A stretch of DNA of 64,000 nucleotides from contig NZ_CAJZAH010000001.1 of assembly GCF_914271545.1 (NCBI RefSeq), positions 1-64,000 on the forward strand. Direction: 5' to 3'. Origin of the DNA: Cupriavidus respiraculi (GTDB lineage: Bacteria; Pseudomonadota; Gammaproteobacteria; Burkholderiales; Burkholderiaceae). The first letter of the stretch is position 1. Every line of letters starts with the position of its first letter. The translations under genes and the position numbers were made by a program. The notes under the pieces were generated by a model. The model did no database searches. It was not told the DNA's origin and was given only the letters and a program-made list of their open reading frames with translations. Positions 17,566-28,819 of the stretch are shown here, in pieces.

Positions 17566-18723
17566 TCAGACGCCAAACTCCCTCACCAATCTGTGCCGAT
17601 GCTCGTCGAGCTTCGGCGGATTTTTCACGTTGTCCAACCGCGTGGCCGTGCCCAGCTTGATCGGGTTGCCGGCGATGCGCAGCGATTTGCCGTCGCCGAT
17701 CGTGACGTCGAGCAGCATGTCGCGCGCCTGCACATGCGGGTTGTCGAGCAACTCGGGCACCGTGTTCAGCGGCCCGTGCGGAACGCCCGCGGCCTCGAGC
17801 ACCGTGGCCCAGTGCGCGGTCGTCGCCGCGCTCAGGCGCTCGTCCAGGCAGGCCTTGAGCGCGACATGGTTGTCGTTGCGCGCCTTCACGCTGTCGAACC
17901 GCGGGTCCGCTGCCCATTCGGGCCGGTCCAGTGCCTCGCATAGCCGCCGGAACAGCGCATCGTTGCCCACCGCCACGACGATAAAGCCGTCGCCCGTGGT
18001 GAACATGTCGAATGGCGTGATCGACGGATGGCGGGTGCCGAGCGGTGCCGGCACCTGTCCCGTCGCGGAATAGCGCGCGATCGGATTCTCCAGCAGGGCC
18101 ACCTGGCAGTCGAGCATCGAGATGTCGACCCGCTCGCCGGTTCCCGTATGCGCGCGCTTGAGCAAGGCCGACTGAATGCCGATGGTCGCGTAGAGCCCGG
18201 CGCCGATATCCCCGATGGACACGCCCACGCGCGACGGGCTGCCGCCCGCTTCGCCGGTGACGCTCATGAGCCCGCCCATGGCCTGCACGACCATGTCGTA
18301 GGCGGGCCGGTTGCGATAGGGACCGGTTTGCCCGAAGCCGGAGATCGAGGCATAGACCAGCCGCGGATACTTCGCGTGCAGCGCGTCCCACGTGTAGCCG
18401 AGCTTCTCCATCACGCCGGCGCGGAAGTTCTCGACGAGGATATCGGCCTTGTCGAGCATCGCATCGAGCAGCCGCCTGTCGTCGGCCTGCTTCAGATCCA
18501 GCGCGATGGATTCCTTGTTGCGGTTGATCGAGGCGAAATACGCCGACTCGCCGTCGATGAACGGCCCGACGTGCCGCGAGTCGTCGCCTCCGTCCGGGTT
18601 CTCGACCTTGATGACGCGCGCGCCGAGGTCGGCCAGCATCATCGTGCAGTAGGGGCCGGACAGCACCCGCGTCAGATCGACGACGGTAATGCCGGCCAGC
18701 GGGAGGGAAGGGCTTGGGTTCAC
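17566..18723 (-). CDS. CaiB/BaiF (class III) CoA-transferase
   Basis: The product is a 385-residue CoA-transferase moving CoA between carboxylic acids through a covalent aspartyl-CoA. The N-terminal signature LAGITVVDLTRVLSGPYCTMMLADLGARVIKVE is split here as LAGITVVDLTRVLSGPYC followed by TMMLADLGARVIKVENP. The catalytic aspartate is in ISMLDCQVALL near residue 205. The start is GTG at 18723 with GAGGA six bases upstream, giving MNPSPSLPLAG. A Bug-family solute receptor and a crotonase lie upstream on the same strand with short gaps (13 and 36 bases). The three probably form an operon for uptake, activation and processing of an organic acid. The substrate is unknown. Confidence 0.93.
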   Translation of the reverse strand: MNPSPSLPLAGITVVDLTRVLSGPYCTMMLADLGARVIKVENPDGGDDSRHVGPFIDGESAYFASINRNKESIALDLKQADDRRLLDAMLDKADILVENFRAGVMEKLGYTWDALHAKYPRLVYASISGFGQTGPYRNRPAYDMVVQAMGGLMSVTGEAGGSPSRVGVSIGDIGAGLYATIGIQSALLKRAHTGTGERVDISMLDCQVALLENPIARYSATGQVPAPLGTRHPSITPFDMFTTGDGFIVVAVGNDALFRRLCEALDRPEWAADPRFDSVKARNDNHVALKACLDERLSAATTAHWATVLEAAGVPHGPLNTVPELLDNPHVQARDMLLDVTIGDGKSLRIAGNPIKLGTATRLDNVKNPPKLDEHRHRLVREFGV

Positions 18724-18736
18724 GGTGTGTCCTCGT

Positions 18737-19705
18737 TCAATCCAGCTTGGCGCCGCTCGACATGGCCAGGTCCACGCCGATCTTGCCTTCGCGCGCGGCG
18801 AACTCCTTGAATTCGGCTTGCGACGTTGAAGGCGCCACCTCGTCGCCATGCGCCATGAACTTCTTCTTCAGTTCGGGATTGGCGAGGACCTTGGCCGAGG
18901 CGGCGAACAGCTTGTCCACGATGGCCTGCGGCGTCTTGGCCGGGGCAAACAGGCCGTACCAGGCCGAGATGTCGTAGCCCTGGACGCCGCCTTCGGCGAT
19001 GGTCGGGTACTGCGGCATGGCGGCCGAGCGCTTTGCCGAAGTCACGGCGATGCCCACGGCCTTGCCGCTTTCGATCATCGGCTGGATGGAAGGGGCGGTG
19101 GCGAACGTCAGCTGCACGTCGCCGGCCCCAACCGCCTGTGCGGAAGGGGCGCCGCCCTTGTAGGGGACATGCGCCATCTGCACGCCGGTCATCTTGCTGA
19201 ACTGCACGCCGGCCAGATGCGTGATGACGCCGTTGCCCGACGACGAATAGTTCAGGGCGCCGGGTTTGGCCTTCGCCTTGGCGATCAGGTCCGCCACGCT
19301 GGTAATGCCGGCGTCCTTGTTGACCGCCAGCACCAGCGGCGCGGACACGAGACGCGTGATGGGAATGAAGTCGGACGGCTCGTACTTGATGTTCTTGTAG
19401 AGCACCTTGTCGCCGCCCATGACGCTGGCCGTAGCGATGTACAGCGTGTAGCCATCGGGTGCGGCCTTCGCGACGGTGTCGGCCGCGATGGTCGTGCCCG
19501 CTCCGGGCTTGTTCTCGATCAGCACGGGCTGGCCCAGTTCACGGCTGAGGGCATCGCCATAGAGCCGGGCGGTGTTGTCGGCACCGCCGCCGGCGGGGAA
19601 GCCGATCACGATGCGGATCGGCCGGTTGGGGTAGTGTTCCTGCGCCGCGGCCGTGCCTGCCAGCGTGATGGCCGCGACTGCCAGCCAGATGTTCTTTGTC
19701 GTCAT
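18737..19705 (-). CDS. Bug-family (TctC) periplasmic solute-binding receptor
   Basis: The product is a 322-residue periplasmic receptor of the tripartite-tricarboxylate (Bug) family, which is greatly expanded in Burkholderiales. The signal peptide is residues 1-21 (WLAVAAITLAGTAAA, cleaved before QEHYP). The hallmark PNRPIRIVIGFPAGGGAD follows, with VIENKPGAGTTIAAD-type motifs (here VLIENKPGAGTTIAAD) and DGYTLYIAT. No TctA or TctB membrane subunits lie nearby, as is common for orphan Bug receptors. AGGAGA plus AAGGA precede the ATG. Operon partners are a crotonase and a CoA-transferase, so the ligand is probably a carboxylic acid that is then activated to its CoA ester. Confidence 0.94.
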   Translation of the reverse strand: MTTKNIWLAVAAITLAGTAAAQEHYPNRPIRIVIGFPAGGGADNTARLYGDALSRELGQPVLIENKPGAGTTIAADTVAKAAPDGYTLYIATASVMGGDKVLYKNIKYEPSDFIPITRLVSAPLVLAVNKDAGITSVADLIAKAKAKPGALNYSSSGNGVITHLAGVQFSKMTGVQMAHVPYKGGAPSAQAVGAGDVQLTFATAPSIQPMIESGKAVGIAVTSAKRSAAMPQYPTIAEGGVQGYDISAWYGLFAPAKTPQAIVDKLFAASAKVLANPELKKKFMAHGDEVAPSTSQAEFKEFAAREGKIGVDLAMSSGAKLD

Positions 19706-19741
19706 CGTCCTTGTCTCCTGTGATCGGCTGCAGCTGTATCG

Positions 19742-20500
19742 CTACTTGCCCTTGAAAACCGGTGGCCTCTTTTCCTTCCAGGCCGCCGCTCCTTCCCGGA
19801 TGTCCTCCGAGGATTCCGAGCGCCGCATATCCCGCTGGAGTGCCGCCGTGTCCAACGCCCCGCGGGAAATCGCATTCAGGTGCTGCTTCATGCCGAGCAG
19901 CGCGATCGGCGCCATGCCGGCCAGCGTGTCGCTCAGCGCTTCCACGCGCGCGGCCAGTGCGTCGGCCGGAACGAGCTCGGTCAGGAAGCCCACTTGCAGC
20001 ATGGTGTCCGCATCGATCCGCTTGGCGGTCAGGAACAGCCGCTTGGCGGCGTTCAGGCCCAGCCGGCTGACATAGCGCTCCAGGCCGCCGCGATAGAAAT
20101 GCAGACCCAGCCGGGCGGCTGGCATGAACATGTCGCACTCGGGTACCCCGATGCGGAAGTCGCAGGCCAGGCAAAGGTCGGTGGCGCCGCCATAGACGCC
20201 GCCCTGGATCGCCGCGATCGTGACCGGGCGCGCGTTCTCGATGGCGTCCATGACGTCGCCGAACACCACGGCGCCTTCCTCGGCGGCGCCACCGAGCGCG
20301 CCAATGTCGTAGCCGCTGCAAAAGTACTTGCCGGTGCTGGCAAAGCGCAGGACCAGCACGCTGTCGGTCGCATTGACCGTGTCGAGGTGACGTTGCAGGG
20401 CGTGGAGATCGGCGGGACTGAGCCGGTTCGCCACGTCGGGGCGGCGCAGCGTGATGGTGGCGACCGCGCCTTCGACGGTCAGTTGCGGGGTATCATTCAT
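19742..20500 (-). CDS. Enoyl-CoA hydratase/isomerase family protein, altered active site
   Basis: The product is a 252-residue crotonase-fold protein. The oxyanion-hole segments are visible (FCSGYDIGALGG and IQGGVYGGATDLCLACDFR). The two catalytic glutamates of classical hydratases are not both present. The GGGCEL-type site reads GGATDL (Asp near 108), and the QPE site reads MPAARLGL (Ala near 128). It may therefore be an isomerase, decarboxylase, hydrolase or lyase and not a hydratase. The leader has no Shine-Dalgarno. Instead the palindrome AGATATATCT lies four bases upstream of the ATG, so a regulator bound there would block expression. It is the first gene of the crotonase-Bug-CoA-transferase operon and divergent from a GntR regulator. 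Confidence 0.88.
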   Translation of the reverse strand: MNDTPQLTVEGAVATITLRRPDVANRLSPADLHALQRHLDTVNATDSVLVLRFASTGKYFCSGYDIGALGGAAEEGAVVFGDVMDAIENARPVTIAAIQGGVYGGATDLCLACDFRIGVPECDMFMPAARLGLHFYRGGLERYVSRLGLNAAKRLFLTAKRIDADTMLQVGFLTELVPADALAARVEALSDTLAGMAPIALLGMKQHLNAISRGALDTAALQRDMRRSESSEDIREGAAAWKEKRPPVFKGK

Positions 20501-20504
20501 CGCG

Positions 20505-20514
20505 AGATATATCT
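20505..20514. promoter_or_regulatory. Palindromic operator 1 (AGATATATCT)
   Basis: A perfect 10-base palindrome just upstream of the crotonase start codon. A second copy of its core GATATATC is centred 21 bases away, two helical turns, so both lie on the same DNA face. It is the likely site for the adjacent GntR regulator. Confidence 0.55.
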
Positions 20515-20525
20515 GGTTTCGCTAT

Positions 20526-20535
20526 TGATATATCT
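20526..20535. promoter_or_regulatory. Palindromic operator 2 (TGATATATCT)
   Basis: The second GATATATC core in the divergent intergenic region, 21 bases centre-to-centre from operator 1. Confidence 0.5.
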
Positions 20536-20572
20536 ACGAAGGGTATAGATATAAGAGAAACCGCGCAAACAA

Positions 20573-20582
20573 GGGTATACCC
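20573..20582. promoter_or_regulatory. Palindrome GGGTATACCC abutting the GntR start codon
   Basis: A perfect 10-base palindrome ending one base before the GTG start and overlapping the AAGGG ribosome site. A related half, GGGTATAG, lies at 20540-20547. GTATAC cores are common in FCD-GntR operators, so autoregulation is plausible. Confidence 0.5.
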
Positions 20583-20583
20583 C

Positions 20584-21240
20584 GTGCAATCACTTCAAGA
20601 CCGTATTCGCGAATCCGTCGTGTCCGCCATCCATTCGGGGCGTCTGACGCCCGGCTCGCAGCTGGACGAACGGGCTCTGGCCGAGGAATTCGAGAGTTCG
20701 CGCACGCCGGTGCGCGAGGCGCTGCTGATGCTGGCGGCGCAGGGGCTGGTCACCATCGTGCCGCGCGCCGGCATCTTCGTGCACAAGCCGACGGCCGCCG
20801 AACTGGTGGCGATGTTCGAGACGCTCGCCGAGATGGAAGGGGTGGTGGCGCGCCTGGCCACGCAGCGCATCTCGGAGGCCGGCAAGAACGTCCTCGTGCG
20901 GGCGCACGAAGATGCGGGCCGTTATGTGGAAGCCGGCGATACGCCTGGCTACGTCGAGGCCAACCAACGCTTTCACGACGTGCTGTACCAGGCGACCGCC
21001 AACGCGTTTCTCGCCGAACAGATCGTGCAGTTGCGCCGGCGGCTGGCGATCTATGGCAACCGGAAGGGACTGATCAGTCCGGCGCGCGTCCCCAGTTCCT
21101 ACCGCGAGCACGGCCTCGTGGTGGAGGCGGTGCTGGCCGGCAACCCCGACATGGCGGCCGAGGCCATGCGCAGCCACGTGTCGGCGGGGGGCAAGGCGAT
21201 TGCGGATCTGGTGCTGATGGCCGGCGGGGCGGCGCCGTAA
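20584..21240 (+). CDS. GntR-family regulator with FCD ligand domain
   Basis: The product is a 218-residue transcription factor. An N-terminal winged helix-turn-helix spans about 1-70 (PGSQLDERALAEEFESSRTP then VREALLMLAAQGLV). A C-terminal all-helical FCD domain follows (about 78-210), with the metal/ligand-binding pattern of Asp/His residues around EANQRFHDVLYQAT and a final RSHV. Such regulators usually bind an organic-acid or acyl effector. The GTG start at 20584 has AAGGG eight bases upstream, inside a palindrome. It is divergently transcribed from the crotonase-Bug-CoA-transferase operon and is the obvious candidate for its control. Confidence 0.93.
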   Translation: MQSLQDRIRESVVSAIHSGRLTPGSQLDERALAEEFESSRTPVREALLMLAAQGLVTIVPRAGIFVHKPTAAELVAMFETLAEMEGVVARLATQRISEAGKNVLVRAHEDAGRYVEAGDTPGYVEANQRFHDVLYQATANAFLAEQIVQLRRRLAIYGNRKGLISPARVPSSYREHGLVVEAVLAGNPDMAAEAMRSHVSAGGKAIADLVLMAGGAAP

Positions 21241-21285
21241 GCGCATCGCCGGGCGCTGGCTTCGCCGGCATGCCGTCCTGTGAGA

Positions 21286-21305
21286 TACTGTATAAACATA
21301 CAGTA
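21286..21305. promoter_or_regulatory. LexA/SOS box upstream of dnaE2
   Basis: TACTGTATAAACATACAGTA matches the proteobacterial LexA operator CTGT-N8-ACAG with extended, nearly perfect symmetry. It lies 50-70 bases upstream of the dnaE2 reading frame, so the polymerase should be damage-inducible. Confidence 0.93.
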
Positions 21306-21355
21306 TCCAACATCGTCATCCCTCTCTCGCTGTTTGAGCCTGAAGCGGCATATTT

Positions 21356-24973
<3,618 letters not shown>

Positions 24974-25009
24974 CGCGCGCGGCCAACAGGCATGGCCGAC
25001 GCGGCGCCG

Positions 25010-25912
25010 CTAATGCGGTGCGGTGGTATGCAGATCCACGCTGCAGCTGGGATTCTCGGCGTCGTGCGTGTGCGGATGCAGGGCGCCGGGCACATGCCGC
25101 GCCGCCAGTCCGTCGGCCTTCAGCCACGCCATGGTGGCGGCGGCCGCGCGGTCGATCAACGGGCCGCACTGCGAGTAGTCGTAGGGCGATACGTCGAGCG
25201 GGCACAGCGGCGGCACCACGGAGATATGCGCGTGGTCGGACCACCTCTCCAGATCCTGCACCAGCTGCCGCGCGACCAGCAGCGACAGCGCATTGAAGGC
25301 ATGCTCGATGGGCCCGCGCGGCTCGCGGCGCATCGCGCAGGCAAAGCCCGCGGGCAGCACCACGATACGGGTGGCGCCCAGCCGGATGGCGGTCGACACC
25401 GGCGTATTGTTGGCCACGCCCCCGTCGATCAGCGCACGGCCGCCAATCTGCACGGGCGGAAAGACGCCCGGGATGGCGGCGCTGGCCAGCACGGAGTCGA
25501 CGATGGTGCCGGAGGACAGCACCACCTCCTCGCCGGTCTTCATGTCGGTCGCCACCACGTGCAGCGGCAGGGAGGCGGACTCGACCCGCTTGTCGCCGAA
25601 ATGCCGGCTCAGCAGACGATGCAGCCCGATGGGCTCGACCAGATGATGGCGCCGGCCGCGCAGCATGTTCACTATGCCCGCCCAGGTCCACGGCATCACC
25701 TCCGCACGGCGGATGGTGCGCCACAGCGCCTCCAGCGTGCGCGTGCCTTCCACATGCGGATTGCAGGCGAAGTAGGCGCCGTTGATGGCGCCGGCCGATG
25801 CGCCGACCACGAAGTCCGGGGTCATGCCCCAGGCCACCAGCTCGCGCAGCATGCCGGCCTCGATCGCGCCCAGACTGCCGCCCCCGGCAAATACGAATGC
25901 GGTCTTTTCCAT
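25010..25912 (-). CDS. Patatin-like phospholipase
   Basis: The product is a 300-residue patatin-family acyl hydrolase using a Ser-Asp dyad. The oxyanion-loop FAGGGSLGAIEAGML is at the N-terminus. The nucleophile serine is in VGASAGAINGAY near residue 38, and the catalytic aspartate is in ALIDGGVANNTP near 162. There is no signal peptide or membrane anchor, so it is probably cytoplasmic and acts on lipids or polyhydroxyalkanoate-like substrates. It converges with dnaE2, with stops 37 bases apart. A hairpin-rich intergenic block separates it from the TRAP genes upstream. Confidence 0.93.
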   Translation of the reverse strand: MEKTAFVFAGGGSLGAIEAGMLRELVAWGMTPDFVVGASAGAINGAYFACNPHVEGTRTLEALWRTIRRAEVMPWTWAGIVNMLRGRRHHLVEPIGLHRLLSRHFGDKRVESASLPLHVVATDMKTGEEVVLSSGTIVDSVLASAAIPGVFPPVQIGGRALIDGGVANNTPVSTAIRLGATRIVVLPAGFACAMRREPRGPIEHAFNALSLLVARQLVQDLERWSDHAHISVVPPLCPLDVSPYDYSQCGPLIDRAAAATMAWLKADGLAARHVPGALHPHTHDAENPSCSVDLHTTAPH

Positions 25913-26035
25913 CTTGTCCCCGATGCAGCGCCGCTGTGCGCCGTCGTTACCTCGTGCTGAGGATAGGCGAGATTGGGCGGGATGGGCAATGGGCGGGGCG
26001 TGCCGCTATTGCGAAGGGTCACCCTCGCCCCGGCC

Positions 26036-26108
26036 CTGTCCCGCGAGCGGGACAGTGAGGCCACCGCGGGTTTGCTTCCCTTTCCCCGCCTGCGGCAGAG
26101 GGACGGAG
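26036..26108. repeat. REP-like palindromic intergenic element
   Basis: It has a perfect 8-base-pair hairpin (CTGTCCCG, CGAG loop, CGGGACAG at 26036-26055). An imperfect CT-rich/GA-rich inverted pair (CCCTTTCCCCGCCTGCGG against GGCAGAGGGACGGAGG) follows at about 26078-26108. Its layout resembles the short dispersed palindromic elements common between genes in this group. It may also help end the TRAP operon transcript. No copy is visible elsewhere in the window. Confidence 0.4.
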
Positions 26109-26139
26109 GGCGACCGCCCCCACGAAGTCCCACCCCCGC

Positions 26140-28104
26140 TCACCGATACAACACCGTAGGCAGCCACAACCCGATCTCGGGAAACACATACAGCAGTACC
26201 AGCGCGACCACCTGGATCGCCATGAACGGCAGCATGCCGCCGAAGATCTGGTTCAGCGTGACGTGTGGCGGCGCCACGCCCTTCAGGTAGAACGCCGCCA
26301 TCGCCACCGGCGGCGACAGGAAGGCGGTCTGCAGGTTCAGCGCCACCAGCAGCCCGAAAAACAGCGGATCGATGCCGAAGTTGTCCAGCAGCGGGATGAA
26401 GATCGGCATGAAGATGATGATGATCTCGGTCCATTCGAGCGGCCAGCCCAGCAGGAAGATCACCACCTGGGCCAGGATCATGAATTGCACCGGCGTCAGG
26501 TTCAGCGACAACACCCATTCCTCCACCAGCGCCTGTCCCCCCAGCAGCGCGAAGGCCGCGGAAAAGATGCTGGAGCCCACGAACAGCCAGCACACCATGG
26601 CGCTCGTCTTGGCGGTCAGGAACACCGATTCCTTGATCACGCCGAAGTTCAGGCGGCCATACGCGGCCGCCAGCACCGCGCCACCGACGGAGCCGACCGC
26701 CGCGGCCTCGGTGGGCGTGGCCAGACCGAACACGATGGAGCCCAGCACGGCGAGGATCAGTACCGCCAGCGGGAAGAACGACGACAGCAGCAGCTTGAAG
26801 ATTTCCAGCCGCGCGAAGTCGAAACGCCAATAGAAGTACAGCAGCGCGATGCACGCCACGGCAAGCGTGATCCAGAACCACATCGGGGCCGGCAGCCGGG
26901 CCGGCCCGGACGCCTCGCCGTTGGTGTCGCTTTCGGCCGCCGTCGCCGGCGCGGCGCCCGACGGTGCCGGGGCCTCGGGCGCGGTCGTGGATGGCGGCGG
27001 TGACAACTGGTCTGCCGGGGGCGGCTCCAGGCTGTCCACCGGCGGAGGCTGCAAGCCGTCGGCCGGCGGCGCCTGCAGGCTGTCCACGCTCACGTCCGCG
27101 CTGCTGCCCAGGCTGCCCATCTCCACCAGTTCGTCCGCCGGCGTGATCGGCACCGGAGATGTCACCACGCTGTAGATGCCGGCCAACATCGCCGCCACCA
27201 CCACACCCGGCATCAGCACGATGGCCAGCTGGCGCAGCATCACCCCGGTCGGCACGCCGGCATTGCGCGGACCTTTGATGCCCCGGACCAGCGCTGGCAA
27301 CGCGCGGTCGCCGATGGTATCGCGCAGGCTCAGCGCGAACGCCGGCAGCGCGACTGCGCGCTCCTCTGCCGACAGCGGCGGCGCCAGATGCGGCTTGAGC
27401 TTGGCGATCAGCACGACATAGAGGATGTACAGCGCGGTCAGCATCAGGCCCGGAAAGAAGGCGCCCGCATAGAGCTGTACCACCGATACGCCGGCGGTCG
27501 CCCCATAGACGATCAGCAGCACCGACGGCGGAATCAGGATGCCAAGGCAGCCGCCGGCGGTGATCGCGCCGGCCGATACCGACGTGCTGTAGCCCGCGCG
27601 CAGCATCGCGGGCAGGGCGAGCAACCCCATCAGCGTAACCACCGCACCGACGATGCCCGTGGCCGTGGCGAAGATGGCGCAGGTCACGAGCGTCGCCACG
27701 CCGAGCGAGCCCGGAATCCAGGCCAGGGCCAGATGCAGGCTGCGGAACAGCCGCTCGATCAGGTTGGCGCGCTCTACCAGATATCCCATGAAGACGAACA
27801 GCGGCACGGAGATCAGCACGTCGTTGGTCATCACGGCGTACGCCCGCTGCACCATCAGGTCCAGCGTCTGCTGCACGGCGATGTTCGGGTCGGCATGCCG
27901 GTAGGCCAGCCAGGCGAACAGCACGCCCATGCCCATCAGCGTGAAGGCGGTCGGAAAGCCGAGCATGATCGCCACGACGATCAACGCCAGCATCAGCAGC
28001 CCCAGATGTCCGTTGGTCCACGTCGACGGCGCCGGCATGAACACGAACACCGCGATCACGATGGCGGCCATCAGGGTCACGCCGAACCACAGTTCCTTTC
28101 TCAT
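26140..28104 (-). CDS. TRAP transporter large permease (DctM) with proline-rich insert
   Basis: The product is the large membrane subunit of a TRAP secondary transporter that imports organic acids with sodium. The length is 654 residues against about 430 for typical DctM. The difference comes largely from a low-complexity segment at about 313-406, rich in Pro, Ala and Ser, with repeated PPPVDSLEPPPADQL-like units, plus adjoining hydrophobic segments. The flanks keep the conserved signatures: ISVPLFVFMGYLVERANL, AGGCLGILIPPSVLLIVYG, FGLATPTEAAAVGSVG and LLGWPLEWTEIIIIFMPIF. The ATG at 28104 overlaps the stop of the small subunit (ATGA), showing tight coupling. The insert probably lies in a loop between the two halves; its function is unknown. 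Confidence 0.92.
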   Translation of the reverse strand: MRKELWFGVTLMAAIVIAVFVFMPAPSTWTNGHLGLLMLALIVVAIMLGFPTAFTLMGMGVLFAWLAYRHADPNIAVQQTLDLMVQRAYAVMTNDVLISVPLFVFMGYLVERANLIERLFRSLHLALAWIPGSLGVATLVTCAIFATATGIVGAVVTLMGLLALPAMLRAGYSTSVSAGAITAGGCLGILIPPSVLLIVYGATAGVSVVQLYAGAFFPGLMLTALYILYVVLIAKLKPHLAPPLSAEERAVALPAFALSLRDTIGDRALPALVRGIKGPRNAGVPTGVMLRQLAIVLMPGVVVAAMLAGIYSVVTSPVPITPADELVEMGSLGSSADVSVDSLQAPPADGLQPPPVDSLEPPPADQLSPPPSTTAPEAPAPSGAAPATAAESDTNGEASGPARLPAPMWFWITLAVACIALLYFYWRFDFARLEIFKLLLSSFFPLAVLILAVLGSIVFGLATPTEAAAVGSVGGAVLAAAYGRLNFGVIKESVFLTAKTSAMVCWLFVGSSIFSAAFALLGGQALVEEWVLSLNLTPVQFMILAQVVIFLLGWPLEWTEIIIIFMPIFIPLLDNFGIDPLFFGLLVALNLQTAFLSPPVAMAAFYLKGVAPPHVTLNQIFGGMLPFMAIQVVALVLLYVFPEIGLWLPTVLYR

Positions 28105-28757
28105 CGTGCGGCACCTCGCGCGTGCGCCCCATCCGCGGGGTCTTCCACGCCGACCATCTCCTTGAGCTTGCCGACGTCGACCTCCTCCACATCGTCCTCG
28201 CGGCGTGGCCAATGGCCCCGGCGCAGGCACACCACGCAGCGGATCACCTCCGCCAGGCCCTGCAGCAGCAGCAGCGCGCCGGCCACGGGAATCACGGCCT
28301 TGAACGGATAAATTGGCGGCCCGTCCGCCGCGATGGACGAATGCTCGTTCTGCGCGAGCGAGACCTCGAAGAAGTCGATGCCGGCCCAGGCCAGTGCGAT
28401 CACGCCCGGAAAGAAGAAGGCGAGATAGAGCACAAGGTCAATGCTCGCCTGCGCACGCGGCGAGAGAAACCCGTAGAGGATGTCGCCGCGGACATGGCCG
28501 CTCTTGGCGAGCGTATAGGCGCCCGCGAGCATGAACAGCGCGCCGTACAGCATGTTGCTGGCGTCGAACACCCACGCATGCGGTTCGCCCAGAACGTAGC
28601 GCGAGAAGACTTCGTAGCCGATCATCAGCGCGAGTGCGACGATCAGCCACGCGCCGGCCTTGCCGACGAAGGTGCTCACCTTGTCGATGAAAAAGAGTAG
28701 CGATTGCACGGGACCAGTCCCCTTGATGGCCGGCATGCGGCGCGCGGTGGCGCGCAT
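28101..28757 (-). CDS. TRAP transporter small permease (DctQ)
   Basis: The product is a 218-residue inner-membrane protein with four hydrophobic segments (about 30-50, 68-88, 105-128 and 155-175), the DctQ layout. Diagnostic segments are VFSRYVLGEPHAWVFD and LAKSGHVRGDILY. An acidic C-terminal tail (EDDVEEVDVGKLKEMVGVED) extends past the usual family end. ACGGGGAA lies about nine bases before the ATG. Its last codon overlaps the start of the large subunit by four bases. Confidence 0.92.
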   Translation of the reverse strand: MRATARRMPAIKGTGPVQSLLFFIDKVSTFVGKAGAWLIVALALMIGYEVFSRYVLGEPHAWVFDASNMLYGALFMLAGAYTLAKSGHVRGDILYGFLSPRAQASIDLVLYLAFFFPGVIALAWAGIDFFEVSLAQNEHSSIAADGPPIYPFKAVIPVAGALLLLQGLAEVIRCVVCLRRGHWPRREDDVEEVDVGKLKEMVGVEDPADGAHARGAAR

Positions 28758-28819
28758 GCCGGCGATTCCCCGTCAAATATCCCGTTGGCAGCCCCGCGCG
28801 CGGGCGGGGCCGGGCTGGC

